DNA of 64,000 bases from Indolivaga alginatilytica (GCF_003201355.1 NZ_QICL01000004.1:124001-188000); one strand, 5' to 3'. Counted from the first letter of the stretch, positions 1 through 8,030 are shown. Numbers and translations are program-made. Notes: generated by a model not told the origin, from the letters alone.

Positions 1-26
1 CGCTCGTTGAATGTTTTTGTTTCCAT
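1..26 (-). CDS. start of a gene running off the left edge
   Basis: An ATG on the minus strand at position 26 opens METKTFNE and runs off the window. It follows the next gene's stop by 28 bases in the same direction, so it would be the next gene of the accessory operon. Too little is visible to say what it encodes. Confidence 0.3.
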
Positions 27-54
27 AATTCTGGTCGGGGATTATTAAATTGTT

Positions 55-234
55 TTATTTCTCGGCTTCGTTATAATAGATTGTTAAAGTCCAGCCTTTA
101 GTAGATTCAGATTGTAGAATTTTCATAATAACACATCGTCCGTCTGTTGTATTATCAGTAAGCCATTCGTTTACACTATTTTCAAGTTTCTCTACTTCGT
201 TGTGAGTGAATATTTTAATTTTCTGTTTATACAT
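55..234 (-). CDS. 59-residue accessory protein, unknown function
   Basis: A complete short reading frame begins MYKQKIKIFTHNEVEKL and ends YYNEAEK before TAA. It starts 4 bases after the stop of the upstream gene, in the tight spacing used along this operon. It is charged, has no membrane segment or cysteine motif, and could fold as a small alpha/beta protein. I do not recognise the family. It is considered real because of the operon spacing and even composition; no stronger evidence is available. Confidence 0.6.
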   Translation of the reverse strand: MYKQKIKIFTHNEVEKLENSVNEWLTDNTTDGRCVIMKILQSESTKGWTLTIYYNEAEK

Positions 235-237
235 GAT

Positions 238-1047
238 TCATTTTTTTAGTTGATTTTTCGCTTCCCTAAATTCGTTTTTACTGTCCTCAAATTTTGCTGC
301 TACTGCTTCACAAATGGCTTCCAGTTGTGCAGTAGTAGCTTCTTTAATCCATTCGTAATTTTGATATACAGGTGTTTGCGTGATTTCCCCGTTCTGTAAG
401 TCAATGGCAATTGACATTATTTCTGTACCAAAATCGGCAATGATGGCTACATACTGAAAATTGAGTTCTAGTGCCAGAATATCGACTGTTACGGGTTCGA
501 GGTCTGCACTTTCCCATGTGGTGCAAATCTGATTATCTTGAAAATTGACACGGTATAATTGTGTCATAGTTAAGTTGTAGCCATCTTTTTGGAGTTTTTC
601 TTCTACAAAATGACGGGGATTTATTACAGTGTAACCACCTTCAAAAACGATATTATTATCTTGAACTACATATCTAGTCAGCTTTTGAAGGGTAAAACTT
701 TGCATTGCTTTTTCGCCTCCAAAATAAAGATGTGCTGTGTCGATGGTGTCAATTGCGTTCGATACGTCCAGTTTGTTCATGTTGCGAGTGTTCCAATAGT
801 CGTACCCTGCCATTTTGCAAATTTCCCTGAGCTTAATTGTCTTGTAATCTGCTTGGCAAATGAAGTATTTATATGCTTCGGTTCTCAACTCTTTGTCTGA
901 CTTGCTATTCTGGTCGATTGCATCAAGTATTTGGTAACTCAATTCTTTGTATTCAACTTCATAATCCTTACTTTGGATATAGTTGATTACTGCCTGACGG
1001 AATTTTTCGGATTCCGTCAGGTATTGTTTGTAGGTTAGATTTTTCAT
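238..1047 (-). CDS. accessory protein of the left operon, unknown function
   Basis: This 269-residue soluble protein starts MKNLTYKQYLTESEKF and ends in a lysine-rich tail (REAKNQLKK). No signal peptide, membrane segment, nucleotide-binding loop or metal site is visible. The N-terminal third is helical and charged, and the middle looks beta-rich. It begins 3 bases after the stop of the frameshifted gene upstream, so the two are cotranscribed. Genes of this type are common in accessory blocks of Bacteroidetes mobile elements (general knowledge); nothing more specific can be read. Confidence 0.75.
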   Translation of the reverse strand: MKNLTYKQYLTESEKFRQAVINYIQSKDYEVEYKELSYQILDAIDQNSKSDKELRTEAYKYFICQADYKTIKLREICKMAGYDYWNTRNMNKLDVSNAIDTIDTAHLYFGGEKAMQSFTLQKLTRYVVQDNNIVFEGGYTVINPRHFVEEKLQKDGYNLTMTQLYRVNFQDNQICTTWESADLEPVTVDILALELNFQYVAIIADFGTEIMSIAIDLQNGEITQTPVYQNYEWIKEATTAQLEAICEAVAAKFEDSKNEFREAKNQLKK

Positions 1048-1050
1048 TGT

Positions 1051-1937
1051 CTATACTGAATAATTGGTTAATAAATCTTTTATTTTCCATTCTGCGGAGG
1101 GGTAGGCTTGCCAACATTCGTTGTTGGGCGACCATCGGAAACCGCTACTTTTGAGGGCTGTTCTCATTTTCTCGTCAGGTTTTGAGGGGAAAAACAATTT
1201 TATCCGATTTTCGGCAATGTCTTTTTCGACTGTTACCCCGTTGATGGTATAGGATTCGTTTTCTTTCCCTTCGGCATCGAGGCGTTTTTGCAGTTCGGCG
1301 ATTCGGGCTTCTGTATTTTTGATTTTGGCATTGTTATTAGATAATTGCCATGTCTGAAACCCTTTTTTCTCATAAGAATATGTCGGATTGAGAAGTATAT
1401 AAGCAGTTGCTTTTGAAATACCGAAGTTTGTCAATTCGTCAGAAACTTCTTCCTCTGTTAGTTTTTTGTTACGAACAACTTTGTTTATGGCTTTCATTGT
1501 CTCTTGCCATTCTTTTAGCTCGGACAATTTTTCTTCCTGTTCTTCGATCTCTGAACTAAGGGAGTAGTTTTTCTTTTTCTCCCATCGTTTTACTCTTTGG
1601 GTAATATTCTCACGCCATTCTGAAAACCTTTTATAATGATTGTCAGCCCAACGATTCAATTTTTCCATTCTTCGGACAGGGAAGTTTGATGCACCCGAAA
1701 TAAACGATGAATAAATGGGTGTCTGTGAACCGAGCCATGCACGATATAGTGAAATGTATTTAGTTGTTACCCAATCATGGTATTCGGTAGGGATTTGTGA
1801 CAGTAGATTTTTGACAGTAGATTTTTGAGGTCGTTCGAGTAATCGTTTATATTTCGTTCTGCGGTTGCCTCTGGGTTTGAATAAATGCCACTGCAAGCTC
1901 TTACTGCTAGGTCTTTTAAATCTCTAATTTCTTTCAT
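1051..1937 (-). pseudogene. gene split by a 14-bp tandem duplication
   Basis: From the ATG at 1937, directly after a CCTCCGACA box, the frame reads MKEIRDLKDLAVRACSGIYS to NDLKNLLSK and then stops. The long downstream frame begins elsewhere but carries NLLSQIPTEYHDW. The join lies in two adjacent copies of GACAGTAGATTTTT (+ strand, 1799-1826). Removing one copy leaves 873 bases, exactly 291 codons, and restores one 290-residue protein reading LKNLLSQIPTEYHDW. The repaired protein has a charged coiled-coil centre (KRWEKK, EEQEEKLSEL) and a C-terminal module ALKSSGFRWSPNNECWQAYP. That module belongs to a type seen in plasmid and phage polyvalent proteins and resembles the tail of the J-domain protein at 3333-4232. 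As read the gene is broken; slipped-strand reversal could repair it. Confidence 0.8.
1799..1826. repeat. 14-bp perfect tandem duplication
   Basis: GACAGTAGATTTTT occurs twice head to tail at 1799-1812 and 1813-1826. A unit of 14 is not a multiple of three, so it shifts the reading frame of the minus-strand gene it lies in. Deleting one unit reunites the two halves of that gene. Confidence 0.95.
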
Positions 1938-1940
1938 TTT

Positions 1941-1949
1941 GTCGGAGGT
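1941..1949 (-). promoter_or_regulatory. CCTCCGACA start-codon box
   Basis: On the minus strand ACCTCCGAC stands three A residues before the ATG at 1937. The same box lies 1-4 bases before the starts at 2460 and 5394 and, as CTCCGAC, before 4892. Two further copies (4261-4269, 4300-4308) precede the gene starting at 4232. It is not a Shine-Dalgarno sequence; it resembles the anti-Shine-Dalgarno instead. A translation-initiation or regulator-binding element is inferred. Confidence 0.6.
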
Positions 1950-1959
1950 TTTTATATGA

Positions 1960-2460
1960 TTATTTAGTAATATTTTGAAATGAAATAGTTTGATGCTTTG
2001 CCCGTAGGGAATGGATAAGCATTTCGATGTCGAAATCGGGTTTTATTTTTTCGCTATCGTTCCAGATGATTTTTTCTCCTGAATAAAAATATGTTTCTAT
2101 CCATCTGCCAGAAGATATAATTTCAAATGTCATGGATGATACTCTTTGAAGTTGTTTGATTTGTTCGGAATAGTAGTGCAATAGATTTTTAACTTTTGGA
2201 AGGCTCTTTTTAGCTTTTTCAAATTCGGCAATACTTTTCCCTTCTAAGAGTGCATTATTCAAAAGAAACGTCTCTAAACAATCGAAACCGATGCTATATG
2301 TTTTATTATCCTTTTCTCCTTTTACGATTGCAATGTTTGCAAGCGGTTTGAAGCAATTTTGACAACAATGCCCTAAACTTTCGAGTATGGGGATATAAAA
2401 TTTATCCATTAATGTGTAGGTCTGTTCAAGAGACATATTACGTTCTATTATCTTTTTCAT
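1960..2460 (-). CDS. cysteine-motif accessory protein, unknown function
   Basis: The start chosen is the ATG at 2460 (MKKIIERNMSLEQTY), because the CCTCCGACA box sits three bases in front of it; a 22-residue upstream extension is in frame but would overrun that box. The 166-residue product has a compact cysteine patch, HCCQNCFKPL, and a further Cys in SIGFDCLETF, which may bind zinc. The C-terminal half is ordinary alpha/beta. The pattern of a zinc-ribbon-like N-terminus followed by IGFDC is familiar from Bacteroidetes mobile-element proteins, but I know no function. Confidence 0.7.
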   Translation of the reverse strand: MKKIIERNMSLEQTYTLMDKFYIPILESLGHCCQNCFKPLANIAIVKGEKDNKTYSIGFDCLETFLLNNALLEGKSIAEFEKAKKSLPKVKNLLHYYSEQIKQLQRVSSMTFEIISSGRWIETYFYSGEKIIWNDSEKIKPDFDIEMLIHSLRAKHQTISFQNITK

Positions 2461-2463
2461 TTT

Positions 2464-2472
2464 GTCGGAGGT
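2464..2472 (-). promoter_or_regulatory. CCTCCGACA start-codon box
   Basis: ACCTCCGAC followed by AAA and the ATG at 2460. Same spacing as the copy at 1941-1949, which supports 2460 as the true start of the downstream gene. Confidence 0.6.
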
Positions 2473-2570
2473 ATTATATAAGAATATCCAGACGGTTGAA
2501 CGGCAAGCGATCTCTACGGGTAGCAATTTTAAATCGTCCGTTTTGTCTATGATTATTCTTTCAGGTTTAA

Positions 2571-2957
2571 TTATTTGTTTTCTTTTTTCGGATAGTCGGC
2601 TAAATGTTCTCTTATTTCACTTTTAGAAATGGTTCGGATAACTAAGCCTGTTTTTCGGTGTTTGATAAGGGTTGTTTTGTACAAGTCCTCAAAATCGCCT
2701 GTATTATAACTATCGCCTGCGATTGCTTTGCATTGGTTGGATAATGGGCTTTCGGTGCTGATTAGCAGTGTACAGTCGGGTTTGATGATATTTTCTTCCG
2801 AAAAACTTTTGTCTCTATCTTCAATAGCTATTTCTTCTTCGTTATATTCTCCGTATAATGAGCCGTCTATATATAACTGAAACTTTTTCCAAAAAGGGTT
2901 ATATATTACGTCTGCTTTTATAATACCGTCTTGGGTATTGACAAATATTGCATTCAT
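2571..2957 (-). CDS. accessory protein, unknown function
   Basis: A 128-residue acidic protein starting MNAIFVNTQDGIIKADVIYN, where short beta strands alternate with turns (FQLYIDGSLYGEYNEEEI). The C-terminus is basic (REHLADYPKKENK). No membrane, signal or catalytic motif is seen. It lies in the same minus-strand series as its neighbours with AT-rich gaps of about 70-110 bases on both sides. I do not recognise the family. Confidence 0.7.
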   Translation of the reverse strand: MNAIFVNTQDGIIKADVIYNPFWKKFQLYIDGSLYGEYNEEEIAIEDRDKSFSEENIIKPDCTLLISTESPLSNQCKAIAGDSYNTGDFEDLYKTTLIKHRKTGLVIRTISKSEIREHLADYPKKENK

Positions 2958-3024
2958 ATTTTTTTAATTTATTATGTAAATAATTACAGCGAAGGTTTTT
3001 ATGCTTCGCCGTTCGGGTCGGGTG

Positions 3025-3336
3025 TTAATCGAAACAGGTTATTCGTTGTACGCCTCTTTCGTGGATAGGGTTGATAAATTTTATTCCTTCGTAATGGAGA
3101 AAGCCACCATCGTTCAGGATGCTTTTTAAGGCATCATAACCGCCTCTGGGGGTATAGGGTGTATTATCGTTTTCGTAGGCTAAATATCCCTTTCCTTCGA
3201 TATAAAAACAGCAACCTATAACGGATGCAGCTTGTTTGTCGGAACATTGAAATTTATAATCGTGGTCTATCTGTACTATTTCGAGTTGGTTGTTCAGTTC
3301 GATTGTTACGGAGGTACGTTCATCTGTATTTTTCAT
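3025..3336 (-). CDS. accessory protein coupled to the J-domain gene
   Basis: A 103-residue protein, MKNTDERTSVTIELNNQLEI, with several aromatic residues and two adjacent cysteines (IGCCFYIEG). Its start overlaps the stop of the J-domain gene by 4 bases, so translation of the two is probably coupled. A GYDALKSILNDGGFLHY stretch resembles a small ligand or protein-interaction fold, but no family can be named. Confidence 0.7.
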   Translation of the reverse strand: MKNTDERTSVTIELNNQLEIVQIDHDYKFQCSDKQAASVIGCCFYIEGKGYLAYENDNTPYTPRGGYDALKSILNDGGFLHYEGIKFINPIHERGVQRITCFD

Positions 3337-4232
3337 GCTATTTTAATTTTCAATAGTTTATTAATAGATTCTTTATGCTTCTTTTTAGAGAATATCCACC
3401 CTTCGCCACATTTGAGGTGCTTGTTGAATTTTCCTCCCAAGTTTCCCAATTGTTCTTTGATAGGTTTGGTTTCTCCTATCAGTGCAAAGGCTTTTTCGGA
3501 ATAGTCAATAATTTGTATATCCAGATTTTCGGGTATGGCTTTTTGTTCGGGTTGTTCGGTTGGCTTTTGTGGTCGTTCGGCTTTTATTCTTGCTTGTTTT
3601 TCAACAACTTTAAAAGGTTTATCCCATTTACCGATTGACATTCCATTATAGAAATTTGTATGGAAATAGTCGATTTGTGCATCACTATCATTAAAGTTGT
3701 ATGTTTGGGCGAAATCGAAAGCATCTTGTAATATCTCCCTGCATAGCTCGGTCAGTCTGTCGTCTTTGCTGATATGGTAGTAATTGACATCGAAATTGAG
3801 GGTATTTTCATTGTAATATTTCTTTTGGCAATCGTCTAAATTGTCATATACAATAACGTCCTGCGGTGCTTCCAATAATGCTATATCGAGGCTGTTGTAG
3901 TCGGGTGCAGTTATTGAAAATTTATAGGTCGGATATTTTTCTTTTAAATATTCACGGACAATTTTTGCTATGTCCTTAGTCCTTAAATTTGAATTGTAGT
4001 TGTCACCCTTCCATCCCCACGCCGTGTAAAATTCGCTACGGGTGCTTTGTGCGGTTTCGTTGGTTTTCACGCTCAATTTACTTTTCCAGATCGAGAAAAG
4101 TATATCGTATTCGTTGTTTATTTCTTGCATGGTTTCTGTTTTGCCCCCTTTGTCGGGATGGTTCGCCAGTGCAAGTTTTTTATATTGGCTTTTTAAGTCC
4201 TCTAATGAGGTTATGTTACTGAAATGTTTCAT
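3333..4232 (-). CDS. J-domain protein with LPD29-like region
   Basis: The 299-residue protein opens with a short J domain: helix, then the diagnostic HPDKGG loop near residue 25, then a second helix. J domains recruit and stimulate Hsp70/DnaK. Residues about 85-125 (RTKDIAKIVREYLKEKYP, then FSITAPDYNSLDIALLEAP) resemble the large polyvalent protein-associated domain LPD29, found in phage and plasmid proteins thought to travel with DNA. The last 50 residues (NLGGKFNKHLKCGEGWIFSK) form a module that also ends the broken gene at 1051-1937. Two CCTCCGACA boxes lie 28 and 67 bases upstream. A role in host chaperone takeover or protection of entering DNA is inferred. Confidence 0.75.
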   Translation of the reverse strand: MKHFSNITSLEDLKSQYKKLALANHPDKGGKTETMQEINNEYDILFSIWKSKLSVKTNETAQSTRSEFYTAWGWKGDNYNSNLRTKDIAKIVREYLKEKYPTYKFSITAPDYNSLDIALLEAPQDVIVYDNLDDCQKKYYNENTLNFDVNYYHISKDDRLTELCREILQDAFDFAQTYNFNDSDAQIDYFHTNFYNGMSIGKWDKPFKVVEKQARIKAERPQKPTEQPEQKAIPENLDIQIIDYSEKAFALIGETKPIKEQLGNLGGKFNKHLKCGEGWIFSKKKHKESINKLLKIKIA

Positions 4233-4323
4233 ATCTTTGTTTTGTTAATTGATTTCTTTTGTCGGAGGTTAGTTAATGTTTAGGGTGCGTGAATCTTTTG
4301 TCGGAGGTACGCACCCTTCTTTA

Positions 4324-4614
4324 TTAGTTGTTTATTGCTTCAAAACGAAATCTTTTCCCTTTTTTTATTACTCTGAAATTGCTTTTCGTTCCTAAGACTT
4401 GCCATTCGGTAGGGCTTATTTCTTTTAGTTCTTTTTCACTATAAAAATATTGTTCGAGACATATTTTTATACCGTCCAAAGTTGGAGAAGATGCGAGTAG
4501 GATTGTAACCTTTTTAGGTGGGAACAGTTTATCAAATTCGTTTTTAAATTCTTCATCTTCGTTGTAGATTCTTTCAATTTCATCTACTATCATTTTATCT
4601 ATTTTGGTACTCAT
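4324..4614 (-). CDS. accessory protein, unknown function
   Basis: A 96-residue protein, MSTKIDKMIVDEIERIYNED, with an acidic helical N-terminus and a basic C-terminus (FRVIKKGKRFRFEAINN). A SSPTLDGIKICLEQYF stretch may be a small alpha/beta core. Its start overlaps the stop of the upstream gene by 4 bases (4611-4614), so the two are likely translated together. No family recognised. Confidence 0.7.
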   Translation of the reverse strand: MSTKIDKMIVDEIERIYNEDEEFKNEFDKLFPPKKVTILLASSPTLDGIKICLEQYFYSEKELKEISPTEWQVLGTKSNFRVIKKGKRFRFEAINN

Positions 4615-4892
4615 TTGATTATGTTTTTAAATTGTTCATCATTGAATATATTTTCTAATTCTGCATTTATTGCAGCCTGTGAGGTTTCTTTGATTGTCGC
4701 TTTGCTTATTGGTGGTAACATGATGCAAACGGCTTTAAATACGATTTCTTCTCTTTGTGCGACATTGTTTCGAGCGTTGCAAAATGCTACGTTTTCATTT
4801 TCAGCGTCCACTATTTCGGTTGCATTTTTCTGTACGGTCACATTGTTTGGATAATCTACCGTATATGGAAAGGATATTTCAAATTTTTTCAT
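4611..4892 (-). CDS. accessory protein, unknown function
   Basis: A 93-residue protein starting MKKFEISFPYTVDYPNNVTV. Two bases in front of the ATG is a shortened form of the operon's start box (CTCCGAC, 4895-4901). The protein is rich in Asn and Ala with ENENVAFCNARNNVAQREE in the middle, likely a beta strand followed by helices. No motif can be tied to a function. Confidence 0.7.
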   Translation of the reverse strand: MKKFEISFPYTVDYPNNVTVQKNATEIVDAENENVAFCNARNNVAQREEIVFKAVCIMLPPISKATIKETSQAAINAELENIFNDEQFKNIIK

Positions 4893-4907
4893 TTGTCGGA
4901 GTTTTTG

Positions 4908-5180
4908 TTATTTACCATCTACAATGTCACCGCAAGCAATCCAAAGAATACGCTGTATATTTTCATCATGGCTGTTTAGTTCTTTGTCGTCCCAAGCTCC
5001 ATAATCATAGAGTTCGTTCTTTAGTTGTTCGGGGTCAATTTTCTTTAGTTGCCGTTTTATTTCGGGTAATTCGCTGATTCGTTTTATATCTTCGGAACAG
5101 TCGCCAGCGTGAAAACCAATTGCAGCCAGTTTTTTAGTGATATTCAGACATTCTCTGATATAGTTGAATGATACTATCAT
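4908..5180 (-). CDS. small conserved-looking mobile-element protein
   Basis: A 90-residue protein, MIVSFNYIRECLNITKKLAA, ending NIQRILWIACGDIVDGK. The motif DDKELNSHDENIQRILWIACGDI has the look of a conserved small family in Bacteroidetes mobile elements (recollection, not a search). It is helical, with Cys at three places but no paired metal site. It sits between two similarly small genes in the operon with gaps of 4-15 bases. Function unknown. Confidence 0.7.
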   Translation of the reverse strand: MIVSFNYIRECLNITKKLAAIGFHAGDCSEDIKRISELPEIKRQLKKIDPEQLKNELYDYGAWDDKELNSHDENIQRILWIACGDIVDGK

Positions 5181-5184
5181 AGTA

Positions 5185-5394
5185 TTAATATTTTTTGACT
5201 GATAAACCTTTAGGACACATAGATAATGAATAGCCGTTTTTTATTAGTTCATTTATTACGGCTGCATTACTTTCATGTATCAATATTTTATACACACTAC
5301 TATAATTATCTGTTATAGGTGTATTAAAAGATACTTTTATTTGATTGTTCGTTGTAAGTATCTGAACTGCTTTGTTAAAATCTTCTGTTTTCAT
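5185..5394 (-). CDS. 69-residue accessory protein
   Basis: A small protein starting MKTEDFNKAVQILTTNNQIK and ending CPKGLSVKKY, with one alpha/beta unit (IHESNAAVINELIKNGYSL). The start box CCTCCGAC is one base before the ATG, which fixes the start. The gene ends 4 bases before the next starts. Function unknown. Confidence 0.65.
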   Translation of the reverse strand: MKTEDFNKAVQILTTNNQIKVSFNTPITDNYSSVYKILIHESNAAVINELIKNGYSLSMCPKGLSVKKY

Positions 5395-5395
5395 T

Positions 5396-5404
5396 GTCGG
5401 AGGT
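5396..5404 (-). promoter_or_regulatory. CCTCCGACA start-codon box
   Basis: ACCTCCGAC followed by one A and then the ATG at 5394. Spacing to the start is shorter than at 1941 and 2464, which argues that the box itself, not the spacer, is what is conserved. Confidence 0.55.
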
Positions 5405-5415
5405 AATAAAGTTGT

Positions 5416-6003
5416 TTAACTTGCTTTTTCGTAGATCGCTTCACCGTTGGAAAATTGAGCCGTTTTAATGAGTGCGAGTTGACAATATTCTGATAAAATT
5501 TGTTCAACTTGTTCGGTTAGTTCAGGAGTAGCAGAACGAACAAATTTTTCTATATTCTTTGATTGTATTTTCTGCATACCCACAGGCATTTTAGAATAAT
5601 AATCTAAATCCGTATAGTCGAAATGTTTTAGAAAATCTTTATAATTATCAAATGAGTAGCCGTCTATCTGTATATCTGTTATATAGTCCAGTGTTGCACC
5701 TTCATAGCGTCCATTTGATATTATTATGTGGCAGACTACATTTATAGTCACGTCTCCAAACGTTTTATTTAGTGCTAAACTATGGATATATGAGCCGCCA
5801 TAATAACGGCTCATTTTATGATTTACATTATCACTATCTAAAGTGTAATAGGTTGCTTTTTCGGTCAAATTTTCAAGCTCTGTAACGATATTCTCTTTTA
5901 TTTCGTCAAAATACCATGAATCAAATATTTCGCTTTCGTTGGTACTCATGCCGATAGCATAATATTTTGTTGCTTCGTATTTACAGAAATTAGGTGCTGA
6001 CAT
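5416..6003 (-). CDS. accessory protein, unknown function
   Basis: A 195-residue protein starting MSAPNFCKYEATKYYAIGMS. It has a tyrosine-rich middle and helical C-terminus (TPELTEQVEQILSEYCQLAL). No signal peptide or enzymatic motif. It is the second gene of the leftward operon, 26 bases after the gene at 6030-6404. Members of such families accompany conjugative or phage accessory genes in Bacteroidetes, without known activity. Confidence 0.7.
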   Translation of the reverse strand: MSAPNFCKYEATKYYAIGMSTNESEIFDSWYFDEIKENIVTELENLTEKATYYTLDSDNVNHKMSRYYGGSYIHSLALNKTFGDVTINVVCHIIISNGRYEGATLDYITDIQIDGYSFDNYKDFLKHFDYTDLDYYSKMPVGMQKIQSKNIEKFVRSATPELTEQVEQILSEYCQLALIKTAQFSNGEAIYEKAS

Positions 6004-6029
6004 GGCTTTATGTTTTGAATATTAGACAA

Positions 6030-6404
6030 TTAAGAAAGCTGTATTTCTTTGTTTTCGTTGAGGTCAAAAATCGAAATTTGTTCGTTTTCTATTCCGAAAC
6101 TTGCGGCTTCGTCCAGATTTTGAAACACATTTACGGCATCAAAATAGAACATATCATTTGCGGAATTATACCAACCACCGATAATATTTGTGCCAACTGA
6201 TAAAGCGTAATTTATGGCATTTTGTAGCCCTAATATTCCAAAGTTGTTCTGTGTTGCTTTGTAGGCTGCAACATAGCCGGATGTAATAAATTGTAAACTA
6301 TTTAGATTGAAAGTAAAGCCAGAAGGGTTGTTTTTGGCTAATTGGAAAACGTTATCTGTTAACGTTTGAAGTTGAGAAGTTTTATAGATTGCAAAATTTT
6401 TCAT
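6030..6404 (-). CDS. first gene of the leftward accessory operon
   Basis: A 124-residue protein, MKNFAIYKTSQLQTLTDNVF, with a mixed alpha/beta sequence and a segment SLQFITSGYVAAYKATQNNF typical of small mobile-element proteins. It is the most upstream gene of the leftward series. Its leader (6405-6510) folds into three hairpins on the minus strand, listed separately, so expression of the whole operon may be controlled there. Function unknown. Confidence 0.7.
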   Translation of the reverse strand: MKNFAIYKTSQLQTLTDNVFQLAKNNPSGFTFNLNSLQFITSGYVAAYKATQNNFGILGLQNAINYALSVGTNIIGGWYNSANDMFYFDAVNVFQNLDEAASFGIENEQISIFDLNENKEIQLS

Positions 6405-6510
6405 AAATTTGCCCCGATTACGGCGGGGACTTTTGTTTTCCCGTAATTGAAAGTTTATACTTTCGATAGGGTTGTGAGGTCGCCAAACTTTAGCAACCCT
6501 ATCTTTTTTT
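6405..6510 (-). promoter_or_regulatory. structured leader with a strong hairpin
   Basis: GATAGGGTTG (6465-6474) pairs perfectly with CAACCCTATC (6494-6503), followed on the plus strand by seven T (6504-6510). This is a textbook intrinsic terminator for plus-strand RNA, yet no plus gene lies upstream. On the minus strand it is the leader of the accessory operon, followed by GAAAGT/ACTTTC and ATTACGG/CCGTAAT hairpins just before the ATG at 6404. It is either a block to antisense transcription or an attenuating leader. Confidence 0.6.
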
Positions 6511-7229
6511 AGTTAGAATTAGCTCCCTAGTGTTAACCCAATAACAAAAGGGATGCAAGCATTTTAAAAGTCGTTTTGTCGCTATTTTAGTAGTTCGGTT
6601 GTTCATTCAACAAACCAGAACAAACAGGCTTACACAAGTGAGTTTTAGTGCTGCATATTGTTTTTTATAAATATTTGTGTTAGGTGCGTGTTTTGTTTTT
6701 CATCGGAATGGATTGCAACCCATATAACACGCTTACCGCTTGCGATGCGTCCGATTATTCTAATATTTTGGCTACTATTCAGGTCGATTCTCCCTTTCGC
6801 CAGACCCCCTTAGAATGGGTGTCTAATTTCAATACGTCAAAGAACACTAACCGACATAGGGATAATCGGCTCAATCCGATTTTCTCTGTTCATTTGCCTC
6901 TTTTCTCGGTAAACAGATAAAGCCGAGATACTAGATAATAAGAGATATATTGTAATTCATTTAACGAGCTTGGCAAGTGGCTCAACTTGGCAGATTTTTA
7001 AACGTTATATGTATCTGCAAAACGGACTTTTTTTTATTGAATTATCGCTATAACTCCCTTATTATTACAGTAGTAAAGATACAAAATAGGTTTTAAACTA
7101 CCAACAAATTTGATGGAAAAATGTAACAATTGTTGCATTTTTAACAATATGCAATAGTCAGGCTTAACTTAAAAATATACAGGCATATAAGAGAATGCAA
7201 ATACCCCTATTATAGAGACATTAATACTA
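6511..7229. other. 719-base stretch without a convincing gene
   Basis: Divergent intergenic region between the leftward accessory operon and the rightward small-terminase unit. One 78-codon frame (6684-6920) has no recognisable composition and is rejected. A short palindrome AATCGG-CTCAAT-CCGATT lies near 6862. The AT-rich end leads into the promoter at 7230. I see no tRNA or repeat array. Confidence 0.5.
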
Positions 7230-7261
7230 TTTGCAAGCCCCTAAATAAATGATTATATTTG
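7230..7261 (+). promoter_or_regulatory. late promoter A (small terminase unit)
   Basis: -33 TTTG at 7230-7233, 20 bases, then -7 TATATTTG at 7254-7261, a full match to the Bacteroidetes primary-sigma consensus (TTG / TAnnTTTG). The GAGGCA leader begins 13 bases downstream, the same distance as at promoter D. Confidence 0.75.
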
Positions 7262-7274
7262 TTTATAACTTAAA

Positions 7275-7319
7275 GAGGCATAAAGCCCTGAACATTGCTA
7301 TAAGGCAGCGTTTAGGGCT
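7275..7319 (+). promoter_or_regulatory. GAGGCA leader hairpin, copy A
   Basis: GAGGCATAAAGCCCT begins at 7275; AGCCCTGAAC (7284-7293) pairs with GTTTAGGGCT (7310-7319). It is the same element as those at 17616, 18120, 39960 and 50486, but with compensating changes in the stem (CCCTGA against TTAGGG) and a weaker T tail. The covariation supports selection on the RNA fold. Confidence 0.75.
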
Positions 7320-7342
7320 ATTTGCGTTAATACCTTAATACA

Positions 7343-7909
7343 ATGAAATACAAGATACCTAAGACCGCACAGGAGCGACAAAACGAAATTGAGAAACTTT
7401 CTAATTTAGAGCGTTTTTGTTTAGACGCTTATATTGTAAGTAAGTTCCCAGCTTCCCAAAAGGTTGTTATTGCTTACGAGCAGAGCAGACCGAGAGAAGC
7501 ACAAGCCAACCGCCAAAGTGTCTATACACAAGCTAGGAATTGGATTAATACGGACAAATGCAAATACTATATAGAGGATAGGAAAAAAGAACTATTTGCA
7601 ACCGATCAGCACAGATACAGTACTACCCAAAACGAAGGGAACGAAACAGAAGCGGACACGGAAAACAACCCCACAGAATCAAACCGCACGAAGGGGGAAA
7701 CAATTTCAGAATTAAATAAACTTGCAGACAACACAAATGATGTAAAATTGAAGGCTGAAATATTGCTAAAGATTAGCGATCTGGAGGGGTGGAAGAAGGA
7801 GAAGGAACAGACGGACGATAATACAATACGCTATTATTTACCGCTTAGATGTAACGTTTGCTCACTATATAAGGCAGCAAAGGAGCAGAAGGCAAAACAG
7901 CAAACATAA
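7343..7909 (+). CDS. terS: terminase small subunit
   Basis: The small terminase recognises packaging-initiation DNA and hands it to the large subunit. This 188-residue protein has an N-terminal helical DNA-binding part (LSNLERFCLDAYIVSKFPAS, then AQANRQSVYTQARNWINTD) typical of small terminases, a low-complexity Thr/Asn/Glu linker at about residues 95-130, and a C-terminal helix ELNKLADNTNDVKLKAEIL. That helix ends in YYLPLRCNVCSLY, a tail common in Bacteroidetes phage small terminases. It lies 8 kb from, and on the opposite strand to, the large terminase (16000-17598), which is unusual. Both are driven by the same leader element. Family call from pattern recognition. Confidence 0.7.
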   Translation: MKYKIPKTAQERQNEIEKLSNLERFCLDAYIVSKFPASQKVVIAYEQSRPREAQANRQSVYTQARNWINTDKCKYYIEDRKKELFATDQHRYSTTQNEGNETEADTENNPTESNRTKGETISELNKLADNTNDVKLKAEILLKISDLEGWKKEKEQTDDNTIRYYLPLRCNVCSLYKAAKEQKAKQQT

Positions 7910-8030
7910 CTAATTGACACAGTGGTTAAGTATGCTTATACATATAAGCGAACCCAACGAAAGAGCCTAAAGGACAGGGAGCAGACCAACCCGAAGCGAG
8001 CAAAAAGGGTACACCCCACCCCCTAGAAAA

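Noticed and set aside
6684-6920. 78-codon frame in the intergenic region
   Set aside because: Composition is unlike a protein, there is no leader or neighbour in that direction, and it lies in a control region.
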